32,198 bases of DNA from Spirochaetes bacterium GWB1_27_13. Lineage in GTDB: Bacteria; Spirochaetota; GWE2-31-10; MWDO01. The stretch covers positions 1-32,198 of the forward strand of contig MIAN01000234.1 of the NCBI GenBank assembly GCA_001829125.1, written 5' to 3'. Shown piece by piece: positions 1 to 9,800 of this stretch (the first letter of the stretch is position 1; every line of letters starts with the position of its first letter). The notes beneath the pieces are model-generated. The model saw only the letters and a program-made list of their open reading frames with translations, did no database searches and was not told the DNA's origin. The position numbers and the translations under genes are program-made.

Positions 1-30
1 TTGACAAAAAAATAAATATATTATATAAGT
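1..30 (+). promoter_or_regulatory. Candidate sigma70-type promoter for gltBD
   Basis: TTGACA at 1-6, 17-bp spacer, TATAAG at 24-29; GGAG at 53-56 upstream of the gltB ATG at 65. Confidence 0.6.
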
Positions 31-64
31 TTACAATTTTATACTTTTCAATGGAGAAAAATAA

Positions 65-3000
65 ATGAGCAATTCGAGTTCTAATTTACCACCGCTTTAT
101 AACCCAGAATATGAGCATGATAGTTGTGGGGTTGGTTTTATTGCCAATTTAAATAAAGAAGCAAATCATAAAGTAATTGAAATGGCTTTAGAGGCACTTG
201 TAAATCTCACTCATAGAGGGGCAGTTGGTGGAGATGCTAATACTGGCGATGGAGCTGGTATTTTATTTCAGATTCCACACGAATTTTTGGGTAGCGTTGT
301 TTCAGAGGTAAAAAATTTGAAACAAGGGGAATATGGCGTTGGTCAAATATTCTTCCAAAAAAATGATAAAGCAGTAAAAAAATGCGTTGAAGTAGTAGAA
401 AGAGTTGTTAAAGAAGAAGGTTTTAAAGTAGTAACTTGGAGAGCCGTACCAACTAATGACTCTTCTTTAGGATTTTTAGCAAAAAATTCACAACCAGAAG
501 TTAAACAACTTTTTGTAGTTTCAGAAAAAGATAAGATAACAGAACAAAAATTATATATTTTAAGAAGAAGTATAGAAAATGCTATTGCAAAAGAATGTTC
601 TGAATTTGCTGAAGATTTTTATATATGTACACTTTCAACAAGAACAATTTGTTATAAAGGAATGTTACTTGCAGAACAACTTCCTGAATACTTTTCAGAT
701 TTAAAGAATCCTTTAATTAAAAGTAAACTCGCAGTAATTCATCAAAGATATTCTACAAACACATTTCCAGCGTGGAAACTTGCACATCCTTTTAGATATG
801 TTGCTCATAATGGCGAAATTAACACTTTGCGTGGAAATGTTAATAAAATGACTGCAAGAGAAAAAACTGTTTCTTCTCCAGCATTTGGTGAAAAAATTAG
901 TAAACTTTTCCCAGTTATTATACCTGGTGGAAGTGATTCAGCGTGTTTTGATAACTGTCTTGAGTTTTTAATTCAAGCTGGTAGAAGCCCAGAACACTCT
1001 TTAATGATGATGATACCAGAGGCTTTTGGAAAAGCATTCTATATGAGTGAAGACCGAAGAGCTTTTTATGAATATTATTCTTCTATTATGGAACCATGGG
1101 ACGGACCTGCTGCTATGGTTGCAACAGATGGTAAAGTTATTTGTGGTACTTTGGATAGAAATGGTCTTAGACCTTCAAGATTTGTTATCACTAAAGATGG
1201 TTATGTAGTATCAGCATCAGAAGTTGGGGTACTTGAAATTGATCCAAGTAATGTTAAACATCTTGGAAGACTTCAACCTGGTAAAATGTTTAAAATAGAT
1301 ACAGATACTGGTAAAGTTTCTTTTGATAATGAAGTTAAAAGCCAAATTGTAAGAAGCAAACCTTATAGAAGATGGCTTGAAAAAAATAGAATCGAATTAG
1401 CTGGATTATTCCAACCACCTGTGCCAAAAAAAGTTGATAAAAAAGAGTTATTAAAAGCACAACAGGTTTTTGGTTACACAACAGAAGAATTAAAAATGCA
1501 AGTTTTGTCAATGGCTTGGGATGGACAAGAGCCAGTCGGTTCTATGGGTATGGATACTCCTTTGGCAGTATTATCCGAAAAACCACAAGTTTTATTCAAT
1601 TATTTTAAACAATTGTTTGCTCAGGTTACAAATCCACCAATTGATCCATATAGAGAAAACCTTGTTATGAGTCTTATGACATGGCTTGGTAAAAAAGGTA
1701 ATATTCTTACAGAAGAAGAAACTCATTGTAAACAACTAAAACTTCCACATCCTGTGATGACAGAAGATGACATTGAAAGATTGATCAGTGCAAAACATGA
1801 AAACTTAAAAACTGCAAGACTTTCAACTTGTTTTGATATAAAAGGTGGAGGTAAAGGGCTTGAAGAAGCAGTTGATAAATTATGTAAAGATGTTTCTCAA
1901 AAAGTAAAAGAAGGAAACACTATAATAATATTATCTGATAAAGACTTTGATAAAACAAAAGCACCTATTCCATCATTACTTGCAGTTGCTGCTGTTCATC
2001 AATATTTGATTACAACAGCAGAAAGAGAAATGGTTGGTCTTATTGTTGAAAGTGGAGAACCAAGAGAAACACAACACTTTGCATTGTTAATTGGTTATGG
2101 TGCAAATGCAGTATCTCCATATATTGCTTTCCAATCAATTGTAGACTTAAAAGAAAAAGGAGAAATCCCTGTAGAAGTTAGTTTACAAGATGCACTTGAC
2201 AATTTTATCAATGCAATCAAAAAAGGTCTTTTAAAGACTCTTTCAAAAATGGGTATCTCTACTCTAAGAAGTTATCAAGGTGCTCAAATTTTTGAAGCAG
2301 TTGGCGTTAGTGAAAAAATTATAGACAAACACTTCAAAGGTACTGCATCACGAATTGGTGGTATTGATTATGATATTATTGCAAAAGAAGCAACTTTAAG
2401 ACATGAAAAAGCATTCCCACAAGGAAACGAAGGGTCATTGCCGCTTGATTTTGGTGGAATATTCCATTATAGAAAAAATGGTGAAGTTCATTTGTGGAAT
2501 CCTCAGACTATTGCAAAAATACAAGATGCTGTTAAAAAGAATAGTTACAATACATATAAAGAATTTTCAAAACTTGTTAATGAACAACAAAAAAATCTAT
2601 ATACAATCAGAGGAATGTTTAAGTTCAAAAACACAAACTCTATTCCTTTAGACCAAGTAGAACCACTTGATAAAATTTTCCCTCGTTTTGCAACAGGTGC
2701 AATGTCTTATGGCTCTATAAGTAAAGGGGCTCATGAGGCTATGGCTATTGCAATGAATAAACTCGGTGGTTGGAGTAATACTGGTGAAGGCGGTGAAGAC
2801 CCAGAAAGATTTAAACTTGATGAGAATGGTGATGATAAATGTTCTAAAATCAAACAAGTTGCATCTGGTAGATTTGGTGTTACAATTAACTACCTTGCAC
2901 ATGCAAAAGAATTACAAATTAAAATCGCTCAAGGTGCAAAACCAGGTGAAGGTGGACAATTACCGGGACATAAAGTTGATGAAATCATTGGTAAAACAAG

Positions 3001-4606
3001 ATATTCGACACCGGGTGTAACTCTAATTTCTCCTCCTCCACATCATGATATTTACTCAATTGAAGATATTGCTCAGTTAATATTTGATTTACACATGTCA
3101 AATCTTGATGCAAGAGTTTCTGTAAAACTCGTATCAGAAGTAGGTGTATCAACTGTTGCAGCTGGAGTTGCTAAGGGTAAATCAGATGTTGTATTAATCT
3201 CTGGTTATGATGGTGGAACAGGGGCTTCTCCTGTAACATCAATTCAACATGCTGGTCTTCCATGGGAGCTCGGTCTTGCAGAAACACAACAAGTATTGAT
3301 AGCAAACCATTTAAGAGACAAAATTAGAGTACAAGTTGACGGTAAACTTATGACTGGTAGAGATGTTATAATTGCTGCTATATTAGGTGCAGAAGAATAT
3401 GGTTTTGCAACTGCGGCTTTAATTTCTATGGGTTGTTGTATGTTAAGAAAATGTCACTTAAATACTTGTACAATGGGAGTTGCAACTCAAGACCCAGATA
3501 TGAAAAAACTCTTTAGAGGTAAAGCACAAGATGTAATTAACTATTTTACATTCGTAGCAACTGAAGTAAGAGAAATCATGGCATCACTTGGAGTTAAATC
3601 AATTAACGAATTAATCGGAAGAACTGATTTACTCGAAGTTAATCCAGAAACATTCAACTGGAAATCAAAAACATTAGACTTTTCAAAATTATTATACAAA
3701 TACGAAAAACCAGAAGTTGAAATCAGATGTACAAAAGAACAAGACCACATGTTAAGTACTTCTTTAGATTACAATGTGATACTTGATAAAGTTAAAGATG
3801 CAATCGAAACCAAAAAACCAGTTAAAATTGAAATGCCAATTAGAAATATTCATAGAACTGTTGGCACAGTAACAAGTGGAGTAATTGCTAAGAAATATGG
3901 CGATCAAGGCTTACCGACTGACACAATTCATATTAAATTTAATGGTGCAGCAGGTCAAAGTTTTGGTGCATTCTTAGCTCATGGTGTTACGCTTGAGCTT
4001 GAAGGTTATGCAAACGACTATCTTGGAAAGGGTTTATCTGGTGGTAAAATAATCGTTTATCCTCCAAAACAAAGCCATATTGACCCAGCAAATAACATCG
4101 TTGTTGGTAACACACTACTTTATGGTGCAACAAGAGGTGAGGTTTATATTAGAGGTGCAGCAGGCGAGAGATTTGCAGTAAGAAACAGTGGTGTTACAGC
4201 AGTTATTGAAGGAGTTGGTGACCATGGTTGCGAATATATGACTGGTGGAACTGTTGTAGTTTTGGGTAATACTGGTAGAAATTTTGCTGCTGGTATGAGT
4301 GGTGGTATTGCTTATGTTTTAGACCCAAATCAATTATTTGATACATTCTGTAACCTTGAAATGGTTGATTTATTACCTCTTAATGAAGAAGAAGACAGAA
4401 ATAAATTAAAAGACTTATTAACAAAACATTATCAATACACTGGTAGTGAAAAAGCAAAAGAAATATTAAATGCTTGGGAAGAATCTATTGATAGATTTGT
4501 TAAAGTATTCCCAATTGATTATAGACTTGCATTACAACGAATTAAGCAAGCAGAACTTACAAAATCTGAGACAATGAAAGTAACAGAGGAGGTTTTCCGT
4601 GGCTAA
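65..4606 (+). CDS. gltB: Glutamate synthase large subunit
   Basis: Full-length 1513 aa. N-terminal glutaminase Cys after a short propeptide (YEHDSCGVGF), FMN-domain motif GEGGEDPERF, Fe-S motif CCMLRKCHLNTCTMGVATQ, C-terminal GXGXG-type repeats. Confidence 0.97.
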   Translation: MSNSSSNLPPLYNPEYEHDSCGVGFIANLNKEANHKVIEMALEALVNLTHRGAVGGDANTGDGAGILFQIPHEFLGSVVSEVKNLKQGEYGVGQIFFQKNDKAVKKCVEVVERVVKEEGFKVVTWRAVPTNDSSLGFLAKNSQPEVKQLFVVSEKDKITEQKLYILRRSIENAIAKECSEFAEDFYICTLSTRTICYKGMLLAEQLPEYFSDLKNPLIKSKLAVIHQRYSTNTFPAWKLAHPFRYVAHNGEINTLRGNVNKMTAREKTVSSPAFGEKISKLFPVIIPGGSDSACFDNCLEFLIQAGRSPEHSLMMMIPEAFGKAFYMSEDRRAFYEYYSSIMEPWDGPAAMVATDGKVICGTLDRNGLRPSRFVITKDGYVVSASEVGVLEIDPSNVKHLGRLQPGKMFKIDTDTGKVSFDNEVKSQIVRSKPYRRWLEKNRIELAGLFQPPVPKKVDKKELLKAQQVFGYTTEELKMQVLSMAWDGQEPVGSMGMDTPLAVLSEKPQVLFNYFKQLFAQVTNPPIDPYRENLVMSLMTWLGKKGNILTEEETHCKQLKLPHPVMTEDDIERLISAKHENLKTARLSTCFDIKGGGKGLEEAVDKLCKDVSQKVKEGNTIIILSDKDFDKTKAPIPSLLAVAAVHQYLITTAEREMVGLIVESGEPRETQHFALLIGYGANAVSPYIAFQSIVDLKEKGEIPVEVSLQDALDNFINAIKKGLLKTLSKMGISTLRSYQGAQIFEAVGVSEKIIDKHFKGTASRIGGIDYDIIAKEATLRHEKAFPQGNEGSLPLDFGGIFHYRKNGEVHLWNPQTIAKIQDAVKKNSYNTYKEFSKLVNEQQKNLYTIRGMFKFKNTNSIPLDQVEPLDKIFPRFATGAMSYGSISKGAHEAMAIAMNKLGGWSNTGEGGEDPERFKLDENGDDKCSKIKQVASGRFGVTINYLAHAKELQIKIAQGAKPGEGGQLPGHKVDEIIGKTRYSTPGVTLISPPPHHDIYSIEDIAQLIFDLHMSNLDARVSVKLVSEVGVSTVAAGVAKGKSDVVLISGYDGGTGASPVTSIQHAGLPWELGLAETQQVLIANHLRDKIRVQVDGKLMTGRDVIIAAILGAEEYGFATAALISMGCCMLRKCHLNTCTMGVATQDPDMKKLFRGKAQDVINYFTFVATEVREIMASLGVKSINELIGRTDLLEVNPETFNWKSKTLDFSKLLYKYEKPEVEIRCTKEQDHMLSTSLDYNVILDKVKDAIETKKPVKIEMPIRNIHRTVGTVTSGVIAKKYGDQGLPTDTIHIKFNGAAGQSFGAFLAHGVTLELEGYANDYLGKGLSGGKIIVYPPKQSHIDPANNIVVGNTLLYGATRGEVYIRGAAGERFAVRNSGVTAVIEGVGDHGCEYMTGGTVVVLGNTGRNFAAGMSGGIAYVLDPNQLFDTFCNLEMVDLLPLNEEEDRNKLKDLLTKHYQYTGSEKAKEILNAWEESIDRFVKVFPIDYRLALQRIKQAELTKSETMKVTEEVFRG

Positions 4607-6041
4607 AGCTAAAGTTATTAAAAACTTATTAAATTACAAAACTATTCCACGCCAAACTATTAAATATAGAAGCGTAGAAGAAAGAGTTAAAGATTACAAA
4701 GAAATTTTAGAAAATTATGCAGAAGATGCAATTAAACAACAAGCCTCCCGCTGTCAAAATTGTGGTGTTCCGTTTTGTCATGGATTTGGTTGCCCATTGG
4801 GAAATATGATCCCTGACTGGAACGAACTTGTTTATCAAAATAGATGGCAAGAAGCTTGCGACTTACTTCATAGCACAAATAATTTTCCTGAAGTTACTGG
4901 TAGAGTATGTCCTGCATTATGCGAAGATGCTTGTACTCTTAATATTGGGATGGAATCAGTTTCTATTAGAAACATTGAACTTACAATAGTAGAAAGAGGA
5001 TTTAAAGAAGGTTGGATTAAACCTATTCCACCAAAAGTAAGAACTGGTAAGAAAATCGCAGTTATAGGCTCAGGTCCAGCTGGATTAGCAGCAGCTCAAG
5101 ACTTAAATAGAATGGGTCACTCTGTAACACTTTTTGAAAGAGATGCAAAAGTTGGCGGATTTTTAAGATATGGCATCCCAGACTTTAAACTCGAAAAATC
5201 TGTTTTGGATAGAAGAGCAAAACAAATGGCTGATGAAGGCGTTGTAATTAAAACAAATACTTACATCGGTAAAGATATTACAGTAGAAGCATTAAAAAAA
5301 GATTTTGATGCAATTTTAATTACTTGCGGAAGTAGAGACCCAAGAGACCTCCCAATTGATGGTAGAAATCTCAAAGGTGTTTACTTTGCAACTGATTATT
5401 TAAAACAATCAAATATGAGAGTTGATGGAATTAATATTCCACAAGACCAAATAATTGATGCTAAGGGTAAGAATGTTGTTGTTATTGGTGGTGGTGATAC
5501 TGGTGCTGACTGTGTAGGTACTGCAAATAGACAAGGTGCAGCATCTGTAAGTCAATGGGAAATACTTCCTAAACCATCTGACACAAGAGCAGATGACACT
5601 CCATGGCCTATGTATGCTAAAAAATTAAGAACTTCTTCTTCTCATGACGAAGGTTGCGAAAGAAGATGGCTTATTTCTTCAAAAAAATTTATTGGTAGTG
5701 ATAAAATCGAAAAAATCCAAGCTATCGAAGTTGACTGGAAAATCGTTGACGGTAGATGGGTAATGTCAGAAAAAGCAGGTACTGAGTTTGAACAAAAAGC
5801 TGATTTAGTTTTACTTGCAATGGGTTTTACACATCCTGTTCATGACAATTTGATTAAAGATTTGGGCGTAGAACTTGATAAGGCAGGCAATGTTAAAACT
5901 GATAATTTTGGTTTTGGCAAAACTTCAGTTGATAAAGTTTTTGCTGCTGGTGACGGTGCTCGTGGACAATCATTAGTTGTTTGGGCAATAAACCATGGTA
6001 AAGATGTTGCTTTAATGATAAATAATTATTTAAAGATATAA
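4599..6041 (+). CDS. gltD: Glutamate synthase small subunit (NAD(P)H-dependent)
   Basis: CQNCGVPFCHGFGCPLGN Fe-S motif, FAD GSGPAGLAAAQDL motif, NAD(P) GGGDTGADCVGTA motif; overlaps the gltB 3' end by 8 bp. Confidence 0.96.
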   Translation: MAKAKVIKNLLNYKTIPRQTIKYRSVEERVKDYKEILENYAEDAIKQQASRCQNCGVPFCHGFGCPLGNMIPDWNELVYQNRWQEACDLLHSTNNFPEVTGRVCPALCEDACTLNIGMESVSIRNIELTIVERGFKEGWIKPIPPKVRTGKKIAVIGSGPAGLAAAQDLNRMGHSVTLFERDAKVGGFLRYGIPDFKLEKSVLDRRAKQMADEGVVIKTNTYIGKDITVEALKKDFDAILITCGSRDPRDLPIDGRNLKGVYFATDYLKQSNMRVDGINIPQDQIIDAKGKNVVVIGGGDTGADCVGTANRQGAASVSQWEILPKPSDTRADDTPWPMYAKKLRTSSSHDEGCERRWLISSKKFIGSDKIEKIQAIEVDWKIVDGRWVMSEKAGTEFEQKADLVLLAMGFTHPVHDNLIKDLGVELDKAGNVKTDNFGFGKTSVDKVFAAGDGARGQSLVVWAINHGKDVALMINNYLKI

Positions 6042-6061
6042 TTTCTAATTTTAATTAAATT

Positions 6062-6094
6062 AGGCTATCTCAAGGGATTGGGGTAGCCTTTTTT
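6062..6094 (+). terminator. Rho-independent terminator after gltD
   Basis: AGGCTATCTC / GGGGTAGCCT stem (includes G-T wobbles) followed by TTTTTT; lies between gltD and the convergent toxin-like gene. Confidence 0.7.
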
Positions 6095-6095
6095 G

Positions 6096-6470
6096 TTATA
6101 GTTTAGTTATAAAATTGTATATTTCTATCAAAACTGTAAATAATTCTGGTTCTTTACTTTCTGTTATTTTATCTTCTGTATGTTTGTGGTCTGGAAATGT
6201 TTTTATTTTTTTATGATGTTTTGCATTATCGTATCTAAAAATTAAATTATTATTTTTATCCATAAAATGATAGCTATATTTAATTTTTTCTTTTTTAGTA
6301 ATATCTTTTACCTCTGTAATTTCAAGATAAAAATCTTTTTTAAAAGAAACTTTTATGTTAATATAACCATTTAGTTGAGAATATATTTTCTTTTCTACCG
6401 AATAATCAATTATTATTTCTTGAAAATATAATAATATATTTTCTATCTCTATAAAATATTTTTCAATCAT
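6096..6470 (-). CDS. TumE-like toxin (DUF6516-like) of a toxin-antitoxin pair
   Basis: 124 aa; YSYHFMDKNNNLIFRYDNAKHHKKIKTFPDHKH...EPELFTVLIEIYNFI resembles the TumE/DUF6516 family from memory; start overlaps the upstream antitoxin-like gene by 4 nt. Confidence 0.6.
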   Translation of the reverse strand: MIEKYFIEIENILLYFQEIIIDYSVEKKIYSQLNGYINIKVSFKKDFYLEITEVKDITKKEKIKYSYHFMDKNNNLIFRYDNAKHHKKIKTFPDHKHTEDKITESKEPELFTVLIEIYNFITKL

Positions 6471-6772
6471 TCTAATTCTTTTACTTTTTCTATATTAGAA
6501 ATATACATTTCGTATATTCCAGCCCAAATTATAAAATCTTTTCTATCATCGAGTTCGCCATTGTTAGTTTTGTTATAAAATTCTTCTGAGCTCATATTGT
6601 ATTTTTTTTCAAAACTAATTAGGTCATTCTTGATATTTACAATACCTTTTTTCATTTCATTAATCTGATAATTTATGAGTTCTTCAAATAATAAGTCTTT
6701 ATTTTTTGTATTATTAAAAATTATATTAATTTTTCGCTCTATTGCAGGGTCTAACTCTAAATTTAAAAGCAT
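6467..6772 (-). CDS. TumA-like antitoxin partner
   Basis: 101 aa; FEKKYNMSSEEFYNKTNNGELDDRKDFIIWAGIYEMY resembles antitoxins paired with TumE-type toxins; AGGAGGG ribosome-binding site just upstream; overlaps the toxin gene. Confidence 0.55.
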   Translation of the reverse strand: MLLNLELDPAIERKINIIFNNTKNKDLLFEELINYQINEMKKGIVNIKNDLISFEKKYNMSSEEFYNKTNNGELDDRKDFIIWAGIYEMYISNIEKVKELE

Positions 6773-6857
6773 TCAATCCCTCCTGATTTAATTATACGAT
6801 ATTTTTTTGAAATATGGTACAAAATAATTAGATGAGAGAGTAAATCTTATCAAATAT

Positions 6858-9800
6858 CTAATCCTTATATTCCCCAAGCATTGCCAAAAATTTCTTTCTG
6901 TCTTCTGGGGAAATATTTATATTGGCAATAATTTTACTTTCTTTTAAGTTTTTGATAGATTTATTGAATAATTTCGAGAATTCTAAATTTTCTTCAATTT
7001 TTTTCTTAGTTTCTTCTGAAATATTCCCTTTTGCTACATCTTTTGCCATTTCTACCTTAATATTATCATGAGGAAATATATCATTTTCAACATTTTTTAT
7101 ATTTTTTATATTTTTTATTATTATTTCAAAAATTTTATCATCTCTAATCCAACTTTCATCAAAATAATAAAGTGCAAAGAGTGTAACTAAAACCTCGTCG
7201 CTTAATATATCTGGTCTTTGTGGTGGCTTTTTATTTTTAGGATTAAAAACCTCAGAAAATTTTTTCCCAAATTTCTTTTCTTCCTCTTTATAAGAACGCA
7301 TCGAAAAATATCTAACCTTATTTAAAAACCTCTTTATTGCCCTTGGTGTATTGTGTTTAAAATTAATAAGTGGAGCCCAAATCTTTAGTGCCTCTTTAAA
7401 ATTATCAGAATCATCAATAATATCGCCTTCTCCCAATTTTTTGCTTATATATACTAAAATTGGAATAATAAAAACTAAAATAATAAAAATAACTAAAATA
7501 CCCAATAAAATCCAAAAATTACTATTTTTCGTTTGTCCATTTTCAAAACTAGAACTATTTGGACTCTGAATCGTAGTAGTTGTTATTTGGTTTATTGTTG
7601 TTACTGGTGTAGGTTTAGCATTATTAATTATACTTATAATTTTATCCCTATCAATAAAACTTTTTATTTCTTTTAAGGCGTAATTATTATTAGTTTTTTC
7701 ATAATAATTTTTTATAAAATCAAGTTCTTTTTTGTCTTTTATATTACCAATAATTTGGTTAAAATAACTTAAATTAAACGATTTTATATCATCTAGGTTT
7801 ATTGTGTTATTTAATTGCTTATTTATATAATTAAAATGGTTTATTTCTTCAATTTTTAAAGATTCTTTTAATATATATTTTTTCTTATCGAAGTTATAAG
7901 TAAATATAGATTTCACTAAATTTTTATCATCTTCATAAATAAGCTTTGTAAATAAATCATTTTCAAATATATCTTTATTTATTTCTTTATTAAATCCTAA
8001 TTTTTGATTATTTTGTTCGTTTTGTTGCTCTTTTTGTATATATTCTTTGCTTTTTGATATTATATTATTAAAAAAGAAAAATCCAACTATAAAAATATAT
8101 ATAACTAAAACAACTTTTGCTGCTAAAAAAAACTTTTTAAGAGGATTTTCGATTTTTATTTTACTTTCTTTGTCTTCTTTTTTATCTGATGTTAAAAGCT
8201 TTGTAGAATTCTCTTTTTCGGCAATTGGTACTGGTATTTCTATATTTATCAGTTTTTCCATGTATTTTTTAGCAAAATCCTTTAATTTATTTGTATTATC
8301 ACTATTATTATTGCATTCATCATATTTTTCTACCAAATCCTTAAAATCAAGCCCTACGCAATGTTCAACTCTATCTTTATCAAGCCCAAGTATAAAAAAA
8401 CAATCTCCTGCACTCACCAAAAAATTGATAGCTTCAAGGACTGTAACAACAGTATTTGGCTTACACCTATCAAGATCATCAATTATTATCACAAGATTTC
8501 TATCACCCAAAGCCTTAGTAACTTCTTTAAACTCCTTTGCAAATTTATATCTAAACCCAGTATTTTCGGTAGAATATCTAATACCAAACTTACTTTTTAT
8601 CTCATTCTTTACAAACTCACTTAGACTACTAAAAGGCTTTAATTTATCAAAAATAGCCAATATTGCAGGCATTGAAGATATAAATATTATTATAACATTA
8701 ATTATTATATTATTATCTTTAAAATTAAATAAATTACTTATATTAGTAGATATAAATTCTAAATTTAAGATAATTATTCCAAGAGTTACAATATATATCA
8801 ACCCAATAATTAAATATAAAAACCAATTTCTTTTTAACCTTAAGCACAATAATCTAATATGAAACCAAAAATACCAAAGATTGCCCCAAGGAGGAATAGC
8901 CTGAAATTTTATGTTTTCTAATAATGCGTTTAATAACTGCTCCTCGTTTTGATGATGCCAAGCATTAAACCAAACTGGATAAAAATTATGTTTTTTGAGG
9001 AAAGCATTTATTAGACTCATCATCGAAGACTTGCCAGTCCCCCATTTGCCAGTAATAGCAAGAGTTAGCGGTGGCTTTGTGTTTCTGTTACGGATAAATT
9101 TTGCAATACCCTCTGCAGTCGGTGCAAAATTTAAGTAATCAATCATCCCATTTTCGAGAGGTTTATCTGAAATTAAAACATTTTCTATTGATTTTAGTTT
9201 TTCTTCCTCTTTTTTGACTTCTTTTTTAAATAATTCAGTAAAAAACCATATAATTAACCCTAATAATACAATATAATACCATCCAGCTGGATATTTTGCA
9301 TAATTATTAAGCTTTTGCCAAGTATCCCCACCATCTTTAGTCTGATAAATACTACCACTTTGTGAAACTACAAGCCCATTGTTTGCATCTATAAAGTTTA
9401 GTTTAATTAAACTAGTTTTAATAACCTCACCATTTATTTTTATCTCTTTAGGCTGCCATGTATCGCCTGAATCAGTGGATTTAAAAATAGTTTTTTTTCC
9501 ACAAATCCAACCTGTTTTATTGTCTGATAAAAAATTAATTGAAGATAATCTTTCATTAGTACCAGAGTTTATTTTATTCCAAATATCTCCGCCATCGATT
9601 GATTTTAGAATAGTGCCATTATCACCACACGACCAGCCTGTTTTATTGTCTGATAGAAAATAGATTGAAGATAAACTAGTAACAATTCTTGTATTTATTT
9701 TTTTCCAATTATAACCACTATCAATTGATTTTAAGATAATGCCATTTAAACCACAAACCCAACCGATTTGATTATTAATTGAAAAATAGATTGAAGATAA

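Noticed and set aside
2403-3020. Small plus-strand ORFs in alternative frames inside gltB
   Set aside because: Overlap the in-frame gltB coding sequence, with no ribosome-binding site or family signal.
8047-8862. 271-aa plus-strand ORF opposite the KAP gene, plus other ORFs antisense to coding genes (e.g. 2648-2902, 3541-3750, 7351-7569, 8361-8624, 9379-9663, 13318-13506, 15085-15390, 17170-17565, 21857-22171, 22856-23104, 29056-29292)
   Set aside because: They lie opposite well-supported genes, have biased low-complexity translations and no recognisable motifs; expected by-products of AT-rich coding DNA.
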